64,000 nucleotides of DNA from Distichodus sexfasciatus (lineage: Eukaryota; Chordata; Actinopteri; Characiformes; Distichodontidae): positions 1 to 64,000 of the forward strand of contig JAVGVS010000541.1 in the NCBI GenBank assembly GCA_032718565.1. Direction: 5' to 3'. The notes beneath the pieces were generated by a model. The model did not search any database. It saw nothing but the letters and a program-made list of their open reading frames with translations, and had not been told where the DNA came from. Both the position numbers and the translations under genes were made by a program. Positions 44,901 through 56,950 of the stretch are shown here, piece by piece (positions within the stretch are counted from its first letter, which is position 1; every line of letters begins with the position of its first letter).

Positions 44901-46200
44901 CCACATGTCTGAGACCACCAGTGAGGTGACATTAAAACAGGAGCCAGAAGCACAAAGCTCTGATCTTTCAGCCAATGCCCTTTTAATATTGCACTGCTCT
45001 CCTGAATGCTCAAAGTAGTACAACAGAAAAAGGGCAATGGACAAAAACACGGTCAACATCGGCATGCTCTGACACCATTTCTCCAGCCAATCCTTGTCTT
45101 CCATCTTGTCACGTTTATCAGATGCTGACCAATAGACTTGGTTCATTTAGATTCCTGAGCTGAATTTAATCACTGGAACTTTGAGTCGGAATGCAGAGAC
45201 ACATTGAAGTTCTGAATTCCTGTTATACAGTGTGAAATCTCAAACAAAACCACAGAAATCACTTAAATTAATTCGCAAATGATTTAGGAAATATGCGCCA
45301 ACACATATAAAACAATAATTATTACAATAAATGGTTCTGGTCATCAGGCGTTAAGGTATCATTAAAACATCAGTACACATATACAAGAATGGTCAAAGTT
45401 AAACACGTTTACTTAGCATTTGTAAAGCTAATGTTCTCCAGTTTGACTTCTAACACTTAAATGGAACTGGAATTAATTATGTAAATTAAAAAAATAATAA
45501 TTTTAAATACTTAAGCTTTAAAGCATATTCGAACCAAAATACAAGCCATAAGATATTTTTACACTAACATTAACTTTAAGATATAGTTGGGTGACAGTCA
45601 TGAGAACTTTCACATCCTCTCTTTAAAGCAGAGCCTCTCTGAGCTCTTCCTGTTCTGCATTCTTCAAACCCTGGAATGTCTTTTAATATGCACCCCTTAT
45701 ATCATTTTACAATTAAAGAAAATATGAAACAAACCTGTTAGAACCAAATCACTGTCTTGCTAAAGTCTGGAGCCACCTGTGGAACGTAGTCACTTTTTAA
45801 AGCTTTTATAGTAGATTATGCGAGTGATAATTACTGTTGTCGGGTAGTAAAAAAAGCTTTCCATTTTTAGACTTTACCACAAATCTAAACAATCGTTGTC
45901 GATGCATTTTGAAAGTGCAAAGCACATGCATTTAGGTACACGAGTTTTTTACGCGTATTTCGTGTAAAATGAAAACATTTTAAGAACACTGTCCCTTTTA
46001 AGAGGAAAGCTGATATCTGGAGCTGCTTTAAAACCCGCATTCCCACAAGCCCCGTTTGGACATAATTACTCCTACCTGATGATTACAATTACAACACTCT
46101 CAAATCCCCAATTTTCTCCCCTTCGGCTGGTGTATGTTTGAGTGCGTGTGTGTGTGTGTTTTATTATATTAACACACCGCATTCTTGGAGTTGAAGCGTG
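42000..46200. other. Gene-poor AT-rich region, left part
   Basis: No convincing coding exon is seen. A CTCF-like word (GCCGCTAGATGG, 42071-42082) marks the left edge and is followed by a moderately CpG-containing block to about 42680. A minus-strand frame at 44817-45146 encodes 109 residues with one hydrophobic segment (MLTVFLSIALFLLYYF) but has no further support. C-rich pieces at 43495-43530 and 43985-44100 stand out from the AT-rich background. Confidence 0.4.
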
Positions 46201-47120
46201 TCTCTCAGCGCGTGCATCTCGGTTATCTGCTCACGTTCCAGAGCAATCCTCCGTTACCGAGGGTTTGGTAGCGTGTTCCTGAGGCGCAGGGGAATGTGGC
46301 GCTTCGTCTCGATGTTCGGGGTTTTTTCCCCCCAAAAAATCAGCCTGTGACCCCTTCACCATCATCCACATCATCGTCATCATTATATTAATCAACGGCT
46401 CCAACAAAACGCCAACTTCTCCCGCCATTTCCGTTCAATCATCCAAAGGCGACGCGTGCGAATAAAAACTACGAACCCCCGAAATTCATGAATGGTACCT
46501 CACCAAAGGGAGGGGACACACTGTCAGGAGGAGGAGGAAGAGGAGGAGGAGGAAAGGGCGGATTTAAAAAAAAAAAAGAGAGAGAGAAGAAAAGCATGGG
46601 GGAGAGATAGAGAGGGAGGAGGAGGAGAAGAAGCAGAAGAAGAAGTAGAAGCAAAGTTGAGGAGAATGCAAGCGCCGCGGTTAAATCCTCACGTCTTTCC
46701 CCTCATGAGGAAACTGAGGCGGTGAATTGGTCGAGGCGCCATCTTTGACTAGTTGACATTCAGATCCAGCCGGAGCGAATTCCTCATTTGCATACCGAGA
46801 CTCTGATTGGTCCGCTCCTGCGCTAGTCTTTGCCACGCCGCTAGCTATTGGTTGGATTTTTTTCAGCATGGCGACGGACTTTCTCGCGCATTGATTGGTC
46901 GCTCGAGTTGATGCCGCCGCGGCGCACTTTAATTGAACAACAACTGTGAAGGCGAACTGTTTCATTCACAAATTCTCCTCATCGTCCTCCTCGACAAACT
47001 CCGTTTGTTTATTTATTAGGTTTCGTTCCGGACGAGTTCGACGCGATGTTATGGGTCAACTTTACAACTTGAACACAGATTCGATTCCTTGTAGCCGATG
47101 CCACAGTAGCAGTGCGCGTT
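46200..47120 (-). promoter_or_regulatory. CpG-rich, CCAAT-rich promoter-like block
   Basis: The block is much richer in CpG than its surroundings. Three inverted CCAAT boxes (ATTGG at 46806-46810, 46847-46851, 46894-46898) stand about 41 and 47 bp apart. On the minus strand a start with a GGAAATGGCGGGAG context, like YY1-type initiators, lies near 46430, and a good splice donor (GAAC|GTGAGC) follows about 200 bp on. In between is an open frame of 65 codons that I do not recognise. Together these suggest the first exon of a minus-strand transcript; its other exons were not found. Confidence 0.4.
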
Positions 47121-47449
47121 TGGTTTAATTAGTCTAACTTCACTTGCTTTTGTCTTGCCAAATTCGTGACTAATATGCGTGCCTACGTCGAGACGGCGCA
47201 GCTCGAATGAAATATTGGGCTAGTCTGATCAGACTAGTTTAACAAAAATTAAAGAAATATCTGAATAATTTACGTAATAAAAGGCTGAAATTAAGGCTAC
47301 TATTCAAGTCCCACACTAGTTTTAAAACAGACTACATGTTAGACAGATACGCATAAAAAACATTCTGCATGGATGCTCAAAACTAAACAGTCCACTTTGG
47401 TTTAGTTTTTTTTTTTAAACTACTATTAGTCTTCTCTAATTGTAAGTGT

Positions 47450-50400
47450 GTCCACATGGAAATATTGGAAGTCATTGCGTAATTTGCCCCCTCCAGTTTG
47501 TGCTTCAGGGTGGGCCGAGCTGAAGGGGGTGGTGCAGGGAGGCGCCTGAGCCCTCACGGTGCTCTGATTGACATCTGGAGGAGGGTAGTGGGCTGTGAAA
47601 TCAGGCATTCCTGGCCAAGGGAGCTGAAATAATGGCATTGTCTGGTGGGAAAGGGCCCACTTTTCCCCATCCCTCGCTCCCTTCCTCAGTCTGAAGGGAT
47701 CTGATTGTGCAGTTAACGGGAAAAAGTGTTTGATGTGAGCCTGGTGCATGAATTCAATAGTCTCTCTCTCTCTCTCTCTCTCAAGCACTACATCAATGAG
47801 AAATGTAATTAAAATAAAATTCATAAATTCATGCATTCATACATTCATTACTGTCACGAGATTTAAACTTGGACTCACCTGAAACTTTGAGTTGTGTTGA
47901 CCAAAAGAAATAAATAAAAATCATGTTGCCAAAACATTATGATAAAATTTATTAGTTTAAAATTCTTTTGGTGAAGTATTTCCTCCTTAATTTTAGAGAT
48001 AAAACATGATTTTAAAAGTTAACATGTTGTAAAAGAAATACTGTAGAAATTAAGCCCAAAAATGTAAACATAAATTCTAGGTAATTTATTTAAAGTCTTA
48101 ATTTTTTAAATAAAGTGACCATTAGCTTAAATTTAAAAGATAATATTTGGATCCTAATATTTTATGATATTATTTTAGATTCAGGACATTGTGTCACATT
48201 TTCATTTTTAATCATTATTAACCAATTGTATGAATCTATTTCTAGGAGAAGACAAATAGATGTTAAGAGGAATTTTGTGGAAACAACTCTTTAAACTTTG
48301 TCATAATATTATTTCAATGATAACGTAGTTGTTGGAAAAACATCTGGAAGATTTTTGCAGTCTGCAGTAAACCCAAATAAGTAAGTTTGAAAATGAAAGA
48401 TTTGTCATGGATTATTTACTTAAATTTTATTTAACAATTTATTCAAGATGACACAGGATAATTTTGTGTTCTCATAATCTAATAAATCCTGTTAAATGTA
48501 TTTAAAAGTTACATTTACTATGTCCATGTTCCATGACAATTAAAATAATGCTTTAATTAATTTATATATCACCTTAAATAAAACAAAACAGAGCGTTCCA
48601 ATTTAAGAAACGAAGGTAACAGTTATAGCAAAAACTAATTTCTTTAAGAATAATATTATATAGACTTCACATAAATAAGTATAGTTTATAGATATTTTTT
48701 CATTGAATGAAAGAAGTTTAATAATTTAGGGTAATTTATTTGAGATCTTACATTTTAAAAACGTTTCTTCAAATTAAGGAAAACAGCAATGGAATTAATA
48801 CATCTAAAAATATATTTTATTGAATGTAATCCTTTTCAGTTCAGTTACACATTGACATTTTAGAATAAACAAGTGATTTTAAATAAAACTAGCTAAATTA
48901 AATCTATGAAATTCAAATCAAAGAATTATTCCACAAAACAATGAGAATTATTGGTAACAAAAATAGGAGTAAGAAAGAAGTAAATAATGTACATTTGTTA
49001 ACTTAACCTAACTTAGGTATGTATCTTAATTTATCCTTAAATGTTGATTTTATTTAATATTTAAAAACAAATAAAAAGGTTTTATGTCTACTGTCTTTCT
49101 TTTTTTTTTGGAAACATGTATTTATTTATTTATTGCTTAGTTATTTTGCTACAGAAAGCTCCATCTCCAGTTCCAGCTCTTATCAGTTCTACATGGCTAG
49201 TGAAAAAGACCTTTGAGTTTTGGCGGTAGGTTTGTCTTTTGTTATTGCTCCCCCCAATTCCTGTCCTTCAAAAATGTTCCTCCCTTCTTCCTCTGCTCTT
49301 TGACCTTTAGCTCCCCACCCCCTTCCCACCAAAGCTGCCTCTGTCTTCAAGTTTCTCCCACATTGGGAGAGGCACAAATAACTGTCAGTGATCATTTCCT
49401 TTTACCTTAAAAGGTTAGATCAGATTTTGCTGCATGACAGATAAAGAGGAGATCAGGTGCTAAAAACCTAGGGTGGAAAAAAGACCCTATTATTATTATT
49501 ATTATTATTATTACTACATTTTTAAGAACAGAAGACATTACTTTTAGCCTTCCCTCTCACCTGCAGCAAAGCAGAAAAGGGGATCCCAAACTACATGCAT
49601 CACTGCTGAGTGGGTGGCAGAGAATTCAATCCAGGATGATGAGTTTCTTCAGATGAATGTGACTGAAAACATGTCACAGTTTTGACATGACAGACCAAAG
49701 ACTTGAGCTCCAACAGTGTCATAATTTGATAGGGTCATACTTTTGATAGGGTCAGTACAAGAAGAGTGTAAAAATGTAGCAAACAAAATTTATAGACTAA
49801 AATAAGTTGAATAAATGAAATGACATTCATCAATTAGTGTTCTTCAAAAAGTTTCAATTTGAACAGTGCAATTTCATAAAACTGTAGAATTGAAGAAAAC
49901 CCAATAATGTTTTAAACACTTGTAAATAAGATGTGTAAGCAAATAAAATGCACCTGTAAATTCTGCTCTATGTATGAACAGATCTTAAATTACTGAACAT
50001 TGGTGAATGTCAGAATCCTTATGAAAACTGTAATAGTGGGTTCTGAGAACAAATTGCTTCTTAAGAACAGTTGATGAATGAAGTCCGTTGATCTCATATT
50101 TAAAGGCTCCAAATGAGTTAAATTTCATTCACACGTTATTTGACAAAGACAGTCACATTTTAACTAAGAAGGAGGAATTGTACAATGTAAGGTATGTAAC
50201 ATTTATGCAAATTATACAGTCAACAAAAATTCTTCTACAACCCAAATGATATTTACACATTGCAAATTGTAAGTGTGGAAATGTTCAGGATTAAAGGTAA
50301 TTTTGTGTAAAGCTCTTTTTAAACATTTTAACCCAACCCGTTCCTCAGGAGAATGAGGGGGAAAAGTCAACCTATTAACTAGACTTCAGAGGAATTCCTC

Positions 50401-52570
50401 ACTTTACCTTACAGCCTACACACAGAATGTTTGTGGGGTCAAAGGGCAATGGGTTAGAGGGGGAACCAAAGCCACGCAGGGCACACAGGCTTTACTCAAA
50501 CAAGCCCGGAAGGCCAGGGCGGAGAAAGAGATGAAAAAAGAGAAGCATATCATATACACAAGGTTACAGTCTTCTACCTGTTCACTACCGTTCCACCTGT
50601 AAACTCTGCTTAAGATCCGCCTTTTTAAAACCAACATCACAGAGCAGCTTTACAGCAGAATCGATTCAGCTGCTGTAATGTGGAATCATTTATAGGCCAA
50701 TTTTAGCATTATGGGTGTGAGAAACTGGCTCATACTAATTTACAACTTAACAGTTTGTCATTGACAGTTTGCTTGTCATTTAGTCTTTTCAGGTAGAATG
50801 CAACAAATCCTCCAAACTCATTTGTTTACAACAGATAGAGATAAAAATTAATAGTTTAATGTCTCTGTTTTGTGTCTCTGAAATCAATCAAAGGGCAATT
50901 TGACAATTTGATACCTTTTATATCAATAGATAAAAAAAAACCTACCAAAGTGCAAAATAATAGCATGGCAAAAACATCACTGAGTATAGAAAATAAGATT
51001 TTGCTGTAATATATGACTATGGGAAAACTGAATGTGATTTTAAAAAAATCTCTGACGACTACAGTAAAAATTAAGCAACAAATGCAAATTTTATCCACTC
51101 TAATTCATATGGATTTATGTACAATAAATATAACTAAATAAGTTTTAAATTGACTTTGATTCTATGCTTCATTATGCTTTACAGGCAAAGTTTATACATG
51201 TTTGTGTATATTAAAATTCAACATGAGTTTGTCACAAAAATAGTTCTATGCAACAAAATCCATATTTCATATTTATGTCTTCTCTCTAGAATTGCTCTGT
51301 GAAGTCAATCAAAAAAGCAGTATTGTGACCCCTAATTATAAAGAGTTTGAACCCAGCATACGGTCTTTTGTTGTCTTAACATTACAAATGGGACTCAGTG
51401 GATTAGGTGTATAAATTTTAATTCATTTTAATCTACAGAAGTACATTGCAGTTGCACCTCATCTGACTCTATGACTCCAAATGATGCTTTTGTCTGAAAA
51501 TCTGAGCTGCAAAACAGTACCCCATCAACACAATATTGCCCTCACTCCACCCCAACTCACCCCAGGTAACAAGCTGCTGTGCTATAATCCCCAAACAGCC
51601 GCCATGAATTCCTGTACATCCATCCACCCAGTAGTTGTCCAGAGTGTTTGGATGCTCTGGCCAATAAAAGATCAGGGGCGGACCCTAGAAATTCCACAGC
51701 CTGAGTGTCTCTGTTGACCTCAGCGACCCCAAACCAGTTCTGATATTCTGGCCTCTTCTGGTCAGCATTGCCAAGTCGACCATTTTCCCACAGACACAAA
51801 CTAACTCTGAAACTGTGCAAATGTTTCTTGTGGTTTTATGTAAAAGTTTAAGATGCTTTTGACCACATGATTACAAATCAAGGTCTATTAAACTATATTT
51901 ATCTACAAAATGGTGTAATGGTGTAAGATTTGTTGCTAACATCTTTTGACTGATGGTCTCATCTAGAGTGACTAACAAGGACATGTTCTTCATACTAGTA
52001 AGCAGCAGAAAAGTAGGGCCACAAAAACAGAGTAAATCTTCACTCAGTAATTGAGGCAAACTTGCAAATGCTAACCTGTTGATGGTACACCACAATTATA
52101 ATTTTCTCAAACTGACTTCTCCTACCAAAGCTATTTATTTATTCTCATACCTAATTTGGTCCTCATTTTAAAACAATGCTTGTGTTTAAAACAGTGCTTG
52201 TATTGTTAATTTGTTTCCTCAAAATGATCTTATCCTCAAAGAAGTGAACTTAGGCAGTTTCACGTCACTAGTTTCCCCACACAGTTTAAAATAACCAGGT
52301 TATCTCAGGTTATCCATTTTTCCCTGCCATTTTTAAACTTTCAAGGATTTAACTAACGTAAGCAGAATACATTTGACAGCACACTTTTTCTTTCTTGTAG
52401 TTCTCGTTTAAAAGTCGCCGAGTCAGCTTGTCAAACCCGAGGGCGGCCATTTTCCAAATGAGAATCTGACTGATGAGAAGCTACAGCGCGCCCTCGCGGA
52501 GGACCACGGAACTGCACTGGATTCAGCGCTACACTGCCACCCTGTGGCCACTGATGGAAAAACCAGCGCT
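47450..52570. other. Gene-poor AT-rich region with scattered GC-richer blocks
   Basis: Blocks at about 47480-47760, 49140-49420, 49545-49640, 50340-50640, 51520-51800 and 52395-52570 have balanced composition and no repeat signature, while the DNA between them is strongly AT-rich. None reads as an exon. They could be conserved regulatory elements, which only a cross-species alignment can show. A CT/GA run at 47761-47783 and an ATT run at 49490-49513 are simple repeats. Confidence 0.35.
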
Positions 52571-52599
52571 GTTGAACGAGCAAAGTTCATTGAAGATTG

Positions 52600-53310
52600 A
52601 ATCAGAATCAGTATCAGAATAAAGTTTATTGCCGAGCACGTTGGTGCTAAGACATTAATAAGGCTTTAAAACGTGTTTCTATCTACAAGATGGTAATATA
52701 AATAAAAAAATGTTGATAATTGTTGTACGCATATTTAAAAGAGAGTGCAAGGATATGCAGTAGTAATTTTCCATGTTAAAGTTTACCTGTACAAAATACA
52801 GAATGAGAAAAGTTGATGACCCCAATAGGGATCAAGTTGTTCAGATAATGAAAAAAATCAGTGACATGAATGAGTTGGTAGATAAGTAGAGAATTCGTGC
52901 AATGGATTTGGATAAATAATGTGCTGTACAATCTGAGCTAAGGATGTGCAACAGAAATTCTATAAAAATATAGATAGATATCTGTTTAAATAAAGAAAAT
53001 ATTAATTAGGCTATAAACTAATTAAATAAAAAAAAAATGTATGTACGTTGAGACATTAAGAGCAAAAAGATTTTAAAACGTGTTACTATGCACAAGATAC
53101 TAATATAAACAGAAGAATATGGATATTGCTTTACAAATGGAAAAAAATAGGCAAAAGAGTGCAAAGGTATGCAGTAGTTATTTACAAAATTTACCTATAC
53201 ATAACACAGAATGAAAAAAAGTCATGACATGAATGGGTCAGAAGTAGAAAACGTGTGCAATAGATTTGGATGAACAATCAGCTGTACAATCTGAGCTACA
53301 GATGTGCAAT
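52600..53310 (+). repeat. Two tandem copies of the AAGTTTATT retroposon-like repeat
   Basis: Copy one (about 52600-52960) starts after GAATCAGAATCAGTATCAG and AATAAAGTTTATTGCC. Copy two (about 53040-53310) repeats TTTTAAAACGTGTTACTAT, GCAAAGGTATGCAGTAGT, GTCATGACATGAATGGGTC, ACAATCTGAGCTACAGATG. The same family is at 7988-8240. Confidence 0.6.
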
Positions 53311-54378
53311 AGTGCAAAATTCAAGAGTCAAAATTCTTTAGTTGCATATATAATTATACAAGTACAACATGCACTTAAATGCATTCAAATTCGTTCCAAT
53401 GTTCATATTAAAATAGAAATCAACAAACTGATTAAGTTCAAGAAACATTACAAGACAGTAAATCTAAAAATAAAGATATACAAAAATATAGTGAAGTAAC
53501 TGCTTTAGAAATAAAGCAAATATTTATTAGGCTAATAAACTATTTAGATCAAAAATGTTTAATAAATTAGGAGGAAACTGCACATGGCAGTGATCTGGTG
53601 ATGAGACACTGTTATGGATCAGGAGGTTGTGAGTTTATGTCTGGCTCCATCTTTCCTCCTGCACCCTTCCTACAAGAACCTTAATGCCAATGTACTCCAA
53701 GGAGACTGTCCCTATAATTAGGAAATGAAAGTCACTCTGGCTAAGAACTTATGATAAATCTTAAATGTTAACATAAATGTAGGTAAATTGAGGATTCTGA
53801 AAAACCATTAGAACAAGGGAACTTTCATGAAATTTCTCTAACACTGTTCAATCTCACAAGCTATAATAATTAAATAGCAGTGTAAGAATCTTTCTTTAAC
53901 AATTACTATTTAATATAAAATTAGATGTTATCATGAAAATAACCCATTTGAGACACGCATGATAACACCTAATTGTATAACAGTTTGTTGGGTTATAAGG
54001 CTTAAAATTGACCCTATATAGGTCAATATTTACAGTAAGCACCCCCCCCCCAAATATAATAATAAAACAATAATAATAAAACAGAAACCCCCCAGAAAAC
54101 TTGTTAAACAACCAGTGTTTATTCTGATAAAATGTTCACTCAACAGGAAACATCTCTGTCTATGTTTAACCCAACAAAAAGAGAAGTGAGAAAAAATACA
54201 TAATATTCTTGTTTAAATCTTCAGGAAGTTTTACACATCTTTAATAGATTTTAAATAAGATAAAAGGTAGGAGCAGATACAATATGAAATATGTTCTTAA
54301 ATCCCTATTTTAAAACCCTTAATTTTATTTCACCATCATTAAAAGTAACTTAATTTCTAAAGATGAATTTGGAACATT

Positions 54379-54714
54379 ACACTCTTAGAAAAGATGTGGT
54401 AAAATGAGTTTTGGGACAACGTTTCTTGTGGTAATTTTAAAACATTCTCTGTGTTAACACTTAAGACAGTGAAAGTGTCAAGAAAGGTAACACAAAGGTG
54501 TGTAAACAATATTAACACGTGTTGTCCTTGGTCGCACATATTGTGTTGAATGCTGTGAACAAATGCACAGTGTACATTTTAAAACCACACATAACTGTTA
54601 ATTAAAGATCTGACTTTTTGCAACAGAATTTTATTAAAGATTAACGCAGAATGTGTCAACTAAAGTGCTACACATGATTTGTTTACTTTTTCTACACACT
54701 CGTTCTAAGAATGT
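54379..54714 (-). mobile_element. TTAACAC-rich MITE, copy 2, inverted
   Basis: On the minus strand it begins with ATTCTTAGAACGAGTGTG and ends with CTTTTCTAAGAGTGT, and matches 13867-14207 along its whole length. Confidence 0.75.
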
Positions 54715-56950
54715 AGGAAACAAGGAACTGAAATACACAAATATTACTGAACTTGTCATCGGTGCTAATAAACAAGTCATATTTTTAGAATCTTATTGTA
54801 CTTTAAGTTTTTGTTGCATCGACTAAAGCAAACTAAAGAATGCTTTGACGTTTTTGTCTTCAGCATTTCAATGCAGACAAACAATTCTACTCTAATAAAA
54901 CACACTTTTGATATAAATTGCAGAAGAATAAGAGTAATATGGAGTTACAACAAACAGCCAGAACCAACCTGTAATTTGACATCGTCACATTTTCATATTA
55001 AATAATTGACTGCAATTCTATTCATTATATTAAATAGAAACATTTCCCTAATCTGTGCCTTAAAAGAGGTGGAAAGAGCTCATCGTCTGGAAAAAGCTGA
55101 AATGAATCTTTGTCGAAATTTTACATTTTTTCCACTCAAGAAAAACAAATAAAATACACTGTTTATCGTCCAGCACGTGAGTAATCAACGGAACTAACCG
55201 GACTTTTGATGCCATTATATACAACGCATGTGTTAATACATTTATAAATAAATTAAGAAACTGTTTTGCAATGCATATTGACGACTAGTCGCCTAATTTA
55301 TTTGTTAAATTAAGTGTTAGCAGTTGCGTGTAAGATTTTTACTACAGGAGAAATTTACTACAGCAGTGAAGTGGTTGCCGAGGCTGGAGCTCCCCCTTGT
55401 GGTGGCTACAAAACGCACCGTCTCACACCACCATTGCAGAAGAGAAATTAATTAGTGAGTCTTGTTAACGTCCATTTACCTTAACTTAAAACAACAACTG
55501 AGGCAATTTAATTATGTTTTTTCAAAATTTAAGTTTTCATAGCTATGCTTAAGAGTGAATGTGCTAACATGCCACGCTTTAACTTTAGCTTGAAATTCGC
55601 AAAATCAAATAGCAATGTATTACTGGTTCTTTACAGAATTATACATCTTACAGATAAATAAGATAACACATTCATGTAGAATGTAAAGTTCTAAGTAAAA
55701 CACCAAACGGGCGAGCTGTAGAAAGCTAGAACAAAATTCGGAATAATGAGCTATAATAGTTAGTAAATCAATTTACCTGATTGTTTAAGGCAGCAATTGA
55801 ACTTGAGTTTTTAAGTGGAGCTAGACGGATTTTTAAAAAACTGTGTTTACGGCGTATTAAATCATAAATATAGTCGTTGTTACAACTTAGTTTTAAATTA
55901 ATCTGGCATATTTACTTTTTCATATTCGTGATTTGACTTAAAAGCCACTGAAAACTCAAAAGGTTTAGGTTGAAACTGTGTAAATTATGGTTTTAAGTTG
56001 AAGTAAATGGAAGAAGTGTGTTTACACGACTAATTGACCAAATTTGTAGTGTAAGGAGCAACGGTAAACTTAAAAAATATAATCACAAAGTCTAGTAAAA
56101 ACCGTGTAAAATATTTTAAAATAAATACGTTTAAAATACGTGTGGAAAAAGGTATGTTTAAAATGTTTAATTTCTCCACCAGGTAGAAGCATTTACACAT
56201 TCAAGCAACAGCAGCAAATATTCTTTCCTTCACATACTCAGTGGATGGAGACATGGAGGACTGCTGGTGATGGGATTATTGCGCTTGTTACGTGTATCCA
56301 GGGCTTGGCTAATAAATATAATAAAAACAGTGGTAATAATAAATGAAAAATAATAAATATTTCGCGTTCTAAAAACTCAGCTGTTCTGAACTGTTTTGTG
56401 TTCCTATTTTTGCGATGCCTATACACTTATATTGGCATGATTGAAACATTGAAAGTATTCATTTATATTTTGCTCCAGACACCGTTCGGTTTTCAGACCT
56501 GTTACCCAATTCACAATGACAATTATTCTTCATGTAACGCCCGTTTGAAAACCCTATGTAAAATATTTTTAAATAACTTCAATAAGTCTCCAATGGTCTT
56601 AAAAAGTAAGGTAAATAAAACCCCAAAACGAATGTTAAAACTGGTTTAACACGACGGCTGGTTTTCGACTGACCAGGTACAACTTAAAACCAGTTAAGCC
56701 CAGTTTAACCCGTGTGTTATCTTGTCCTGAGATTAAGTACCGAACTTTACGAAAAATCATGTCATGTAATAAAGTTTTCATTCATTTACCTGATTTTGCG
56801 CAGGGAAATTTAAAAGTCATACTGTGACGTCACAGATACATTCAACTGGCATTCATCCACATTCAAACAGTACAGCGTGTCTGACAATACTGCAAAGCTA
56901 TTGATAATAATAATAATAATAATACTACAACTGTTGTTGATACTTAACCA
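54715..56950. other. Intergenic DNA upstream of the coiled-coil gene
   Basis: AT-rich with no visible exon. A reverse CTCF-like word (GCTCCCCCTTGTGGTGG) is at 55389-55405. An AAT run at 56906-56922 lies just before the coiled-coil reading frame. No clear core promoter is seen; the 5' UTR may begin in this stretch or be spliced. Confidence 0.4.
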
